Source: Caldifarciminota bacterium (GTDB taxonomy: Bacteria; Hydrothermota; Tepidihabitantia; Tepidihabitantales; JAOUPE01). From it: a stretch of DNA of 13,536 nucleotides. The DNA lies in contig JAOUPE010000016.1 of assembly GCA_029880025.1 (NCBI GenBank), positions 1 to 13,536 of the forward strand. Direction: 5' to 3'. The position numbers and the translations under genes are program-made. This document shows, in pieces, positions 1 through 7,546 of the stretch (positions within the stretch are counted from its first letter, which is position 1; each line of letters starts with the position of its first letter). Below the pieces are notes generated by a model. It was not told the origin of the DNA. It worked only from the letters and a program-made list of their open reading frames with translations, and ran no database searches.

Positions 1-153
1 TTTTCCGAAGATTTCGGGTTTAGCAAGAAATTGGGGCAGAAAAGTTCTTTCAAAATTTTCAATTTCCGATTGGGTCCAGGCACGGGATGCAAATACCCTT
101 GAAACAAAAGAGAGTATTAATAAAATTGCTAAGGCGTAAACAATATATTTCAC
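1..153 (-). CDS. Exported protein, N-terminal part (cut by window edge)
   Basis: A reading frame opens with GTG at 153 on the minus strand and runs open off the left edge (51 codons visible). The N-terminus reads MKYIVYALAILLILSFVSRV and continues FASRAWTQSEIENFE: a lysine, about 15 hydrophobic residues, then a plausible signal-peptidase cleavage after VFA or VFASRA. This indicates a secreted, periplasmic or (if anchored) inner-membrane protein. The visible mature part (WTQSEIENFERTFLPQF) is too short to assign a family. I chose GTG because codons upstream lack a better start and a promoter-like pair (TTGACC, 16 bp, TATTTT) ends 6 nt before it, matching the leaderless pattern of other genes here. 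No Shine-Dalgarno sequence is seen. Confidence 0.6.
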   Translation of the reverse strand, partial: MKYIVYALAILLILSFVSRVFASRAWTQSEIENFERTFLPQFLAKPEIFGK

Positions 154-159
154 ACCATT

Positions 160-187
160 AAAATAATGATTTTGTTTAAGAGGTCAA
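160..187 (-). promoter_or_regulatory. Candidate promoter of left-edge exported-protein gene
   Basis: On the minus strand TTGACC (187-182) is followed after 16 bp by TATTTT (165-160), and the GTG start lies 6 nt further on. The expected transcription start falls at or next to the GTG, so the mRNA would be leaderless. The -10 box is only a moderate match; confidence comes mainly from the same geometry at other genes in the window. Confidence 0.45.
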
Positions 188-199
188 GAGGAAATTTTG

Positions 200-763
200 T
201 TAAACTGAGATTACGACACCATCCGGTCGGACATATTTTATTGGGACTTGATAAACCCGGTGCCTTTTCTTGGTGTAGGCTTTTATGCGGTACTGATAAC
301 CGGTATTGGTGTCGTAGCCGGCAAGACCACGGATGGTAGGAGGAATCTGGTTACGTTCCCCTGCCCAGACACTCACAACGACTTCAATAATTGCGGCACG
401 GTCGTGACGGAACGATTCTTTATCATCAACCGAAAGACCACGAAATACCTCACCGCCGATTTCAACATGAGAATGAAAATTACCCAGGAAACGTAACCGC
501 AAACGATTTGCCAATTCTTTTCTTCGTCGAATGATATGCCAGATTTGACTCCAGTGTTGGAATACGACACCGGTTCGACTCTTTTTACCGCCCCGATAAT
601 AAATTGCCTTTTTTACAATCATTTTTTTGTCTTTATCGACCGAACCAAACAGGAAACCAAAGGTTTCTGCTTTCATCTTTCGGTCGTAGCCAAGCTTTGC
701 CCTCAGGCAAATTTCTTGGACCACCGAATCGGTGAAATATAACGGACTTCTAAATATCGGCAT
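200..763 (-). CDS. JAMM/MPN (Mov34/JAB) domain metalloprotease-like protein
   Basis: 187 residues. The motif set of zinc-dependent JAMM isopeptidases/peptidases is visible: Glu33 in ETFGFLFG, His97-Ser-His99 in NFHSHVE, then Ser111 and Asp114 in LSVDD. Known JAMM enzymes cut isopeptide or peptide bonds next to ubiquitin-like or small sulfur-carrier proteins; the substrate here is unknown. The gap between the second His and the Ser is 11 residues where the classic motif has 7, so there is a short insertion in the active-site loop. The protein is a single domain with no signal peptide and a basic C-terminal third. The ATG start has no Shine-Dalgarno sequence, and no ubiquitin-like or E1-like gene is nearby. 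The assignment to the superfamily is fairly sure; activity is inferred. Confidence 0.75.
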   Translation of the reverse strand: MPIFRSPLYFTDSVVQEICLRAKLGYDRKMKAETFGFLFGSVDKDKKMIVKKAIYYRGGKKSRTGVVFQHWSQIWHIIRRRKELANRLRLRFLGNFHSHVEIGGEVFRGLSVDDKESFRHDRAAIIEVVVSVWAGERNQIPPTIRGLAGYDTNTGYQYRIKAYTKKRHRVYQVPIKYVRPDGVVISV

Positions 764-867
764 TCTTTATCTTGTTAATCTAAAAGGTATCAAAATTCTA
801 CAAAAAGAAACCATTTCTTCTTTGTCTAGTATTCTTCTGATTTTCAGAAAGTTAAAACTAATTCAAA

Positions 868-938
868 CTGGGGGACAGGGATTCGAACCCCGATAGACAG
901 ATCCAGAGTCTGCCGTCCTGCCGTTAGACGATCCCCCA
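868..938 (-). tRNA. tRNA-Gln (anticodon CUG)
   Basis: A 71-nt cloverleaf on the minus strand. The acceptor arm TGGGGGA pairs with TCCCCCA plus discriminator G. The anticodon stem GCAGA/TCTGT encloses loop CTCTGGA (anticodon CTG). The T-arm is CGGGG-TTCGAAT-CCCTG with one G-T pair. CCA is not encoded. The U1-A72 pair is typical of glutamine tRNA. A perfect TTGACA (983-978, minus strand) lies upstream, but the matching -10 box is weak. Confidence 0.96.
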
Positions 939-1119
939 ATCGATAATTTACCTATAGCTTAAAACAAATTTAACGTTTGTCAAGGGTGGCAATTACAATT
1001 GATATAAATCTTAGTTGAAGAGAAAGAATATTAAGCTAAGTAATGCAAAATTAATGGGATAGACCAGGGTTATGTTTTAGAATAAATAATCGTATATCGT
1101 CAGGTGTATAAATAATAAT

Positions 1120-2607
1120 TCATGGCATAAAATCAGTAACGAGTTTGAATTCGATTGGTTTTAAGTTCGTATCTTGCTTTATCTCGAGGCTAAGAGCATT
1201 ACGTTTGACAAAGTCACCTAAGTTATCAATCCATTCATTGGCTAGAAATTCTTGCATATGGGGGGCAACAAATAGTTTGACCTGTCTGCCACGCAAGGCT
1301 TCGATTTTGACAAGGATGGTTCGTTCAATCTTCAGTGCGGTCTCAGTCCGCGAGTAGACTCGACCTAATCCGTCACATACCGGACAAGGTTCACAAAGGA
1401 TGTAAAGAAGTCCGGGCTTGGTTCGTTCCCGAGTCATCTCGAGCAAGCCAAAACGACTAATTCTCGAAAAATCGGATTTGGCTCGGTCATTTTCTAAACA
1501 GAGCTTCAATTCGGTAATTACTCGTTCGGTATTTTTAGATTCTTGCATATCGATGAAGTCAATGATAATCAGACCGGAAAGATCGCGCAACCTGATCTGG
1601 CGGGCAATTTCAGAGGCTGCTTCAAGATTGGTTGAAAATATTAATCGCTCCGGGTCTTCTTCTTTTGCCGAGCGACCTGTATTCACATCGATTGCAACCA
1701 AAGCTTCGGTTTGGTCAATTGTTATAAAACCACCGCTTTTCAGCCAAATCTTTCGTTCCAAGGCTTTAGCTAATTGTTCATCAATCTTGAAGTGTTCCAT
1801 GATTGGTTGGCTGCCTTCATAGCGCCGAACTTTTTGCCTCAAGTTCGGGGCACAGCGATTTAGGTAATCGGTAATCTCATTATAACATACCTCGTTGTCG
1901 ACAGCTAAACTTTTTGTGTCCGGGGTAAATAAATCACGGACTAACTTTACGGCAATACTCGGTTCCTCATACAAAAGCGCCGGCGCCGATGCTGCTTCTG
2001 AATTTTTCGTAATCACCTGCCAAGTGTTTTCAAGCATCATGTATTCATTTTTGATATCCTCTTCCGGTGCCGTCTCGGCCGCGGTACGGATAATGAGTCC
2101 AACATTTTCCTTTCTAATTTTGCGCGCAATATCTCGGAGCCGATTGCGATTTTTATTTTCTCGAATTCTTCTCGAAATACCAATCCGTTCGGCATTGGGA
2201 AAATATACTAAGTATCGGCCCGGTAAGTAGACAAATGATGTGAGACGTGCTCCTTTTTCGCCAAACGGCTCCTTAACGATTTGACACAATATTTCCTGAC
2301 CGACGCTAATCGTTATTTTTCGGCTGCGTTTTTTACCCGCCGGTTCAATCTCTAATTCCGGTTCAAAAATTTCGTATTCCGGGATTTCAACTAATGGTAA
2401 AAATCCATTCTTCCGTAAGCCTAATGAGACGAAAGCACCCCTCAGACCATTAACGACATTTTGGACTTTGCCTTTATAGATTCTACCAACCAGACTCTTT
2501 TTCTCCACCCGTTCGATATGAAATTCGACTAACCGTTCGTCTTCAACCAGTGCAACTCTGGTTTCCTGATTATCGGAAGAAAGAATAATTTCACTTTTTG
2601 TTTTCAT
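1120..2607 (-). CDS. rng: Ribonuclease G/E family endoribonuclease
   Basis: 495 residues from the ATG at 2607, close to the usual size of RNase G and without the long disordered tail of RNase E. An S1-type RNA-binding region (GRIYKGKVQNVVNGLRGAFV, roughly residues 42-75) is split by a charged insertion near 80-100, as is common in this family. The catalytic magnesium ligands are visible: Asp307 in AIDVNTGR and Asp350 in IIIDFIDM, with the 43-residue spacing known from E. coli RNase E (303 and 346). The zinc-link CPVC lies at 408-411. The enzyme makes single-strand cuts in rRNA precursors and mRNA. The start is fixed by GGAGGT three bases upstream and a 4-base ATGA overlap with the upstream radical SAM gene; an upstream in-frame ATG at 2655 lies inside that gene and is unlikely. 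Confidence 0.95.
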   Translation of the reverse strand: MKTKSEIILSSDNQETRVALVEDERLVEFHIERVEKKSLVGRIYKGKVQNVVNGLRGAFVSLGLRKNGFLPLVEIPEYEIFEPELEIEPAGKKRSRKITISVGQEILCQIVKEPFGEKGARLTSFVYLPGRYLVYFPNAERIGISRRIRENKNRNRLRDIARKIRKENVGLIIRTAAETAPEEDIKNEYMMLENTWQVITKNSEAASAPALLYEEPSIAVKLVRDLFTPDTKSLAVDNEVCYNEITDYLNRCAPNLRQKVRRYEGSQPIMEHFKIDEQLAKALERKIWLKSGGFITIDQTEALVAIDVNTGRSAKEEDPERLIFSTNLEAASEIARQIRLRDLSGLIIIDFIDMQESKNTERVITELKLCLENDRAKSDFSRISRFGLLEMTRERTKPGLLYILCEPCPVCDGLGRVYSRTETALKIERTILVKIEALRGRQVKLFVAPHMQEFLANEWIDNLGDFVKRNALSLEIKQDTNLKPIEFKLVTDFMP

Positions 2608-5033
2608 AAAACCTCCATCGGAGTCAACATCTTTCCGTTTTGAACAAAATAGCAATCTTTTCTTGCTATCTCCAAACTACGCACCTGCTCTCTATCATAA
2701 AATAATAGCTCTTGAAGAGTTTGATACAATTTCACTTTTGGTGCAATCTGGAGCTCCAATATAAAATTTTTTTTAGATTGAAAATCCAATTTACTGATTG
2801 ACGTCATTGTTTCTTTACGTAATAAAATTTTTTCGAAGTCAAGTTCTTGATTAGACTCGATTTCATATTTTCCCATATTAATAATTTTACCCAAGGAATC
2901 GGTTTTCCGGTGAATTGACCTGGTCTCTAAAATCCTGATATCCCGAGGCAGGAATAGTCCAAAATCGCGAATCAGGTTGCCCGTATAGTGATGTGCCATC
3001 TGAAAATCGAGATATTCACCGGTCGAGATGACACCGACCGGCAGCGGTGGTCCAAAAGAGACTACCGGATGGGGTGAAAATCCTTTGGTGTAGGCAATCG
3101 GTAATTCCGAACGACGCAAGGTGCGATAAAAGGCTCGAACCAAGTCGAGATGAGAAGCAAAACGAAAATTTTCACCCACTGCATATTTTATGCGAAATCG
3201 AATTTTTATTTCCTCATAACCGGTTATCTTTCTTGGAATTCGACCGTAATCTGGACCAGCCGTTGGAATTTGGGCAGGATAAGAATCGGCTTTGGTTCTT
3301 GGCAGTTTATCACAGGCGCCACATCCGACGCAAACTCCCGACGCACAATCAGCCGTCTTTTCTCCATCTTTCGCTTTTTGATATTCCTTTTTAAGAAAAT
3401 CTTTACTTACCCCAACGTCAATAAAATCCCAGGGTAGCGGCTGGTCTAAGTCTTTAGGTTGCAAGTAATCTTCGAGATTAAGACCAAACTTCTCAGCCGC
3501 ATCTTGCCAGCTTTTAAGGTCAAAAAATTCAGTCCATTCTTGAAATAGACCGCCTTGCTTGAATACGTTTAAAATCACCTCATTTAATCGCTCGTCGCCT
3601 CTGGCTAAAACCGCCTGAATCATTGAGGCTTCCGGATTATCCCATTTGGGCCGGATGTTTTTGCGACGTAAGCGATGCCGAACCATTTCGATTTTTTGGC
3701 GGGTAGCGCCAACCATTCCGAATCCGGACCATTGCAATGGGGTATGTGGTTTAGGGGTAAATGGTGAAAGATTGAAACGGACCTGACCATTTTTGGCTAT
3801 TTTAGCAACCTCTTCAACAAAATCACAAATTGCCGAAACTTCGGTCTCAGTTTCTTCTGGCAAACCAATCATAAAATAAAGTTTGATTGCATTCCAACCT
3901 AAGCCTACCGCACTCTTCACCGCTTCAAGAATCGTATTTTCGGGAATATCTTTATTGACCAAAGAACGTAGCCGAGGGCTTAAAGTTTCCGGGGCAAAAG
4001 TTAAACCAGGTTTTTTGATGTCGGCTAACTGTTGAGCAAGCTCAGAAGAAAAATTCTCGCCCCGCATCGAAGGCAGCGAAATTGCAACCATCCTTTCCCT
4101 TAAGTTTTGGGAAAGTTCTTTAACCAAATCAGTAAGATTCGGGTAGTCGAGTGGTGATAGGGACAAGAGCGAAATTTCTTCCCAACCCGTAGAACGTATA
4201 CCCCGTTCGGCAAGACGAACGATCTCCGCTTTTGATCTAATCCGTAAAGGTCGATTCAGTATCCCAGCCTGGCAGAAACGGCAACCCTTAGTGCAGCCAC
4301 GGGCAATTTCAATCGTGAGTCGGTCATGGACAACTTCACAGATTGGAACGATCGGAGGATAGGGAAAGTTCATTTCATTCAAATCCGGAATCGTTCTTTT
4401 CTTGATAATTTCACCGGATGAATAATCTTGAGGGATGTAGACACCATCAATATTGGACAATGACTTTAATAAATCAATGCGTTTTTTACGGTTCCAATTT
4501 TGATATGCTTCGACAATTTCTAAAACGACCTCTTCGCCATCACCAATCACAAACCCATCAATGAAGTGATTGAGCGGTAAGGGATTTACACAGCAAGGAC
4601 CACCGGCAATCACTAAAGGGTCAGATTCGGTTCGGTCTTTGCTGAGTAAAGGGATTCCTGACAAATCGAGGATATAAAGAATATTAGTATAACTTAATTC
4701 GCTTTGTAATGAAATACCCAATATGTTAAAGTTTTTTAAAGGTCGTTTCGATTCTAAGGAATAAAGGGGAAGTGATTTTTTTCGTAGATATGAGCCAAAA
4801 TCAGGCCAGGGCGCATATACCCGTTCGGCAATAGTATTATTATGCTGATTGAGAATTGAGTACAATATTTTTAATCCATAATTTGACATCCCAATTTCAT
4901 AAACTTCAGGTAAGATTAAGGCGAAATATATTGACTCTTCATCTGGTTCTTTGATGAGAATATTATATTCGCCCCCAGTGTATCTTATTGGTTTTGTAAC
5001 TAATGGCAGAATGCTGCCAAGCTTATCATACAT
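2604..5033 (-). CDS. Radical SAM protein (TIGR03960-like) fused to DUF2344 (TIGR03936-like)
   Basis: 809 residues. An N-terminal B12-binding-like region (about 1-230; EVYEIGMSNYGLKILYSILN, then IAGGPCCVNP) is followed by a radical SAM core with the 4Fe-4S motif CTKGCRFC (Cys247, 251, 254). Next comes a cysteine-rich segment with four Cys (563, 568, 571, 574) that may bind a second metal centre. The C-terminal about 200 residues (RFRIKYAVGENFRFASHLD onward) match DUF2344. In many bacteria these two parts are adjacent genes beside rng, rplU and rpmA; here they are fused and rng follows with an ATGA overlap, but rplU/rpmA do not follow. The reaction is not known to me; a link to RNA or ribosome maturation is inferred from the neighbourhood. 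ATG at 5033 was chosen because the next upstream start (TTG at 5072) overlaps the probable -35 box, and homologues begin shortly before the PxRYxGGE motif. Confidence 0.9.
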   Translation of the reverse strand: MYDKLGSILPLVTKPIRYTGGEYNILIKEPDEESIYFALILPEVYEIGMSNYGLKILYSILNQHNNTIAERVYAPWPDFGSYLRKKSLPLYSLESKRPLKNFNILGISLQSELSYTNILYILDLSGIPLLSKDRTESDPLVIAGGPCCVNPLPLNHFIDGFVIGDGEEVVLEIVEAYQNWNRKKRIDLLKSLSNIDGVYIPQDYSSGEIIKKRTIPDLNEMNFPYPPIVPICEVVHDRLTIEIARGCTKGCRFCQAGILNRPLRIRSKAEIVRLAERGIRSTGWEEISLLSLSPLDYPNLTDLVKELSQNLRERMVAISLPSMRGENFSSELAQQLADIKKPGLTFAPETLSPRLRSLVNKDIPENTILEAVKSAVGLGWNAIKLYFMIGLPEETETEVSAICDFVEEVAKIAKNGQVRFNLSPFTPKPHTPLQWSGFGMVGATRQKIEMVRHRLRRKNIRPKWDNPEASMIQAVLARGDERLNEVILNVFKQGGLFQEWTEFFDLKSWQDAAEKFGLNLEDYLQPKDLDQPLPWDFIDVGVSKDFLKKEYQKAKDGEKTADCASGVCVGCGACDKLPRTKADSYPAQIPTAGPDYGRIPRKITGYEEIKIRFRIKYAVGENFRFASHLDLVRAFYRTLRRSELPIAYTKGFSPHPVVSFGPPLPVGVISTGEYLDFQMAHHYTGNLIRDFGLFLPRDIRILETRSIHRKTDSLGKIINMGKYEIESNQELDFEKILLRKETMTSISKLDFQSKKNFILELQIAPKVKLYQTLQELLFYDREQVRSLEIARKDCYFVQNGKMLTPMEVL
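2611..2616 (-). promoter_or_regulatory. Shine-Dalgarno site of rng inside the upstream gene
   Basis: GGAGGT lies 3 nt before the rng ATG and forms the Glu-Val codons of the last sense codons (Met-Glu-Val-Leu) of the radical SAM gene. With the ATGA overlap this is a textbook layout for translational coupling, and it decides the rng start. Confidence 0.85.
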
Positions 5034-5043
5034 CGTAAGTTTT

Positions 5044-5072
5044 ATTTTATCAAGAAAATACGAGGATTTCAA
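5044..5072 (-). promoter_or_regulatory. Promoter of the radical SAM-rng operon
   Basis: On the minus strand TTGAAA (5072-5067), a 17-bp spacer and TAAAAT (5049-5044) form a near-consensus sigma70 promoter. The -10 box ends 10 nt before the ATG at 5033, leaving room for only a 3-4 nt leader. No Shine-Dalgarno sequence fits in between. Confidence 0.65.
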
Positions 5073-5104
5073 GAATAATTTTATTCAATCGTTGCTATCA
5101 GCTA

Positions 5105-5132
5105 TTGACAAGAATTATTCTGCCGATAGGAT
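5105..5132 (+). promoter_or_regulatory. Promoter of tRNA-Thr
   Basis: TTGACA (5105-5110), a 16-bp spacer and TAGGAT (5127-5132) sit 7 nt before the first base of the tRNA gene, so the transcript would begin at or close to the mature 5' end. It lies back to back with the promoter of the radical SAM operon, with about 32 bp between the -35 boxes. Confidence 0.65.
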
Positions 5133-5139
5133 AAGGCAT

Positions 5140-5211
5140 GCCGGCGTAGCTCAGTGGTAGAGCAATGGTTTCGTAAACCATAGGTCACCCGTTCAATCCG
5201 GGTCGCCGGCT
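5140..5211 (+). tRNA. tRNA-Thr (anticodon CGU)
   Basis: A 72-nt cloverleaf: acceptor GCCGGCG/CGCCGGC with discriminator T, D-stem GCTC/GAGC, anticodon stem ATGGT/ACCAT around loop TTCGTAA (anticodon CGT), and T-arm ACCCG-TTCAATC-CGGGT. CCA is not encoded. It reads ACG codons. Confidence 0.96.
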
Positions 5212-5239
5212 ATTCTCAAAATGAAAATTTTGGAAAAGG

Positions 5240-5262
5240 ATTTTCTATTTAAAGTAGAAAAT
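5240..5262. terminator. Possible terminator between bamA and tRNA-Thr
   Basis: An 8-bp perfect inverted repeat ATTTTCTA/TAGAAAAT with a 7-nt loop touches the bamA stop codon. On the minus strand it is followed by a pyrimidine-rich stretch, CCTTTTCC, then a second short palindrome (CAAAAT/ATTTTG, 5217-5232). The stem is AT-only, so it is a weak terminator candidate placed where two transcripts converge. Confidence 0.4.
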
Positions 5263-7493
5263 TAGAAGGTCCGGCCAATTTGGAAGTGGTATTGCCATTG
5301 CCCGTAACGAGTTGGTCGACCATTTTCAATTCGTTCGTAATCGAAACCCCGACCAAAGTCAAAGCCAATCAAGCCGAGCATCGGGATTTCCAAACGGACC
5401 CCGATTCCAGCTCCTCGTTTCAGGTCCGATATATTGAACTTAGCGAACGATTCCCAGGCATTACCGGCATCTAAAAAAGTGATGAATGAGACCTGGCGCG
5501 ATAATCTCAATTTATATTCTAATGAAAAGATACTGATTGCGCCACCACCAATATTATACCCTTGTTCCCTAACGCCGATTGAACGGTCCGGATAACCTCT
5601 AATGCCATCTTCGCCCGTCCCACCGGCATAAAATCGTTCATAAATCGGAATGGTATCTTTTGCTTGGAACGGATTGATGGTTCCGAACCGGGAACGAAAC
5701 ATCAAGCCGAATTTCCAGAATAAAGGGTAGTAAAAGCTGGCATCAACCACATGTCGATTGAACCTGATATCACCAAATGATAGACTGAGCTGATAAGAGA
5801 TTGAAGAACCAGAAATAGCGTTGAAAATATAATCCCGGGAATCGCGCAAGAATCGGAATGAAGGGACATAGGATGTTTTATGAATTGTATCGCGCAGGAT
5901 ATTATAAGGTCCGCTCGGTGCATATCCAGCCGAAACCGAATTTTTCGGGACATAGGCATCACTTATCCGAAAATAGAAATAACCTCGGGAATAATCCAAG
6001 GGCAGGGGTCGAGAAAAACTGATACCCCCACCCAGTTCCCGTTTATCATAATAATCGTAGACCCGGGTAAGATAAGATAGGTCAAAGCCAGCGGAAAGCG
6101 GCATATCAAACAAGTAAGGTTCGGTGAAACCAAATTCGGCATTAGTCTTTCGGCCGCCTTTTTCTAATTTAAGATAAACTCTTTGTCCCCGACCAAACAT
6201 ATTGGGTTGCGAAAGCTCGATATAACCAGTAAGCTTATCGGTTGCCGAATAAGAAACGCCGGCACCGATTGTTCCAAACGATAGCTTCTCCCTTACCCGG
6301 TAGGTCAAGTCAATAACACCCGATTCATTAACCGTCTTATAATCAATCCCGACGTCTTCAAAGAAACCGAGGTTAAAGATATCACGCTGACTTCTTATCA
6401 CCTCAGAGCGTTTGAAAATGCTGCCCGGCATCGAACTAATTTCTCGACGAATCACTTTTTCATTAGTCCGTTCATTTCCTTCGATGGCGACCAATCGGAT
6501 TTTGGCTGGTTCGCCTTCAATAATCCGGTAGGTGATATCAACACTATCGGCGCGGATTTCTTCAAAAGGCGAAATCGAGACGTAGATATAACCATCTTCC
6601 GAATATAGTGAATAGAGTTCGGATAAAGTGTGAGTGGCTTTTTTAATATTATAGACGGTGCCGGTTTTGATTCTTAATGCTTTTCTCAATTTAGTTTTGG
6701 TAAAAAGAGTCTCCCCTTCAAACGTAATGTTGCCAAAGTAATATTTATTGCCTTCGGCAACTTCAATCGTGATATAGACCCAGCCCTGGTCATAGCTTAA
6801 ATTATAGTCGGAAACCTGGGCATCCAAGTGACCCCGTTCTTTATAGAATTCAACGATTCGGTCTAAATCCTTTTTAAACTCGTCCTCTTTAAAATTGGCT
6901 TTGCGATACCAGGTCTTTTCCCGGTTGTTGAGTTTACCTTCGATTGCCTGGTCCGGAAAATTTTCATTGCCTTCAATTTCAATCTGGCGAATTCTTACCC
7001 GGTCACCTTCTTCGATTTGGAAAACCAGATTCGCCTTATTATTGGAATCAGGTCGGCTCTGGGTATAACCGATTTCGGCTAAGACAAAACCTTTTTCTTT
7101 GTAGCGGTCCTTAATTTTCTGCTGCCAGTCAAAGACTTTCTTATCATTCAAGATTTCGCCTTCTTTAGCATTAACCAGATCTTTTAACTCTTTGATTTTA
7201 ATCTTCCGGTTGCCGACAAAATCAATCTTTTTCAGCCTGGGAAATTCACGAACCGTTAATTTTACTTTTACGCCGTCCGCAATCATCGTGGTATCGATTA
7301 CAACTTGAGAATAGAGTCCTAAGTTATAAACTCGGCGTATCGCATTCTGCAGTTCGGATTGGGTCAGTTCATTGCCAACCGAAAGTCCGGATTGGGTAAT
7401 GACCAGTAACGAATCGGTTTGATTGGTCTCGGCTTCGACGCTGATGATGATTTGACTGGAAAGAATTAATGATAAGACCAAAGAGCTGAACAT
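5262..7493 (-). CDS. bamA: BamA/Omp85 outer-membrane assembly protein
   Basis: 743 residues. A hydrophobic N-terminus (1-21, ending near VEA) acts as a signal peptide. Five POTRA repeats follow at about 28-86, 87-168, 169-252, 253-332 and 333-404; repeats 2-5 are marked by recurring I.F.GN/EGN motifs (DFVGN, IEIEGN, ITFEGE, VAIEGN). The rest is a beta-barrel with the Omp85 signature IRGYPD (631-636) and an aromatic C-terminal beta-signal ending in Phe (QYHFQIGRTF). It inserts beta-barrel proteins into the outer membrane, so the organism is diderm. The signal peptide has no Lys/Arg in its n-region (MFSSLVLSLI), and an in-frame stop four codons upstream of the chosen ATG rules out a longer start. 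It lies 53 nt after clpC with a weak purine-rich ribosome site (CGAGAG), so co-transcription with clpC is likely. Confidence 0.95.
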   Translation of the reverse strand: MFSSLVLSLILSSQIIISVEAETNQTDSLLVITQSGLSVGNELTQSELQNAIRRVYNLGLYSQVVIDTTMIADGVKVKLTVREFPRLKKIDFVGNRKIKIKELKDLVNAKEGEILNDKKVFDWQQKIKDRYKEKGFVLAEIGYTQSRPDSNNKANLVFQIEEGDRVRIRQIEIEGNENFPDQAIEGKLNNREKTWYRKANFKEDEFKKDLDRIVEFYKERGHLDAQVSDYNLSYDQGWVYITIEVAEGNKYYFGNITFEGETLFTKTKLRKALRIKTGTVYNIKKATHTLSELYSLYSEDGYIYVSISPFEEIRADSVDITYRIIEGEPAKIRLVAIEGNERTNEKVIRREISSMPGSIFKRSEVIRSQRDIFNLGFFEDVGIDYKTVNESGVIDLTYRVREKLSFGTIGAGVSYSATDKLTGYIELSQPNMFGRGQRVYLKLEKGGRKTNAEFGFTEPYLFDMPLSAGFDLSYLTRVYDYYDKRELGGGISFSRPLPLDYSRGYFYFRISDAYVPKNSVSAGYAPSGPYNILRDTIHKTSYVPSFRFLRDSRDYIFNAISGSSISYQLSLSFGDIRFNRHVVDASFYYPLFWKFGLMFRSRFGTINPFQAKDTIPIYERFYAGGTGEDGIRGYPDRSIGVREQGYNIGGGAISIFSLEYKLRLSRQVSFITFLDAGNAWESFAKFNISDLKRGAGIGVRLEIPMLGLIGFDFGRGFDYERIENGRPTRYGQWQYHFQIGRTF

Positions 7494-7546
7494 ACTCTCG
7501 AATTGTTAACTATGCACTATACTTTAATTTTTGATTGCCGAATTGA

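Noticed and set aside
835..849. Small palindrome TTCTGA/TCAGAA near the end of tRNA-Gln as a terminator
   Set aside because: Only six pairs and no T-run on the relevant side; insufficient evidence.
1895..2230. Long plus-strand frame opposite rng
   Set aside because: Antisense shadow of a well-supported conserved gene, with low-complexity composition and no start signals; the same applies to frames opposite clpC and the radical SAM gene.
2608..2655. Upstream ATG giving RNase G 16 extra residues
   Set aside because: It lies inside the radical SAM gene, and the downstream ATG has GGAGGT at the right distance and an ATGA junction.
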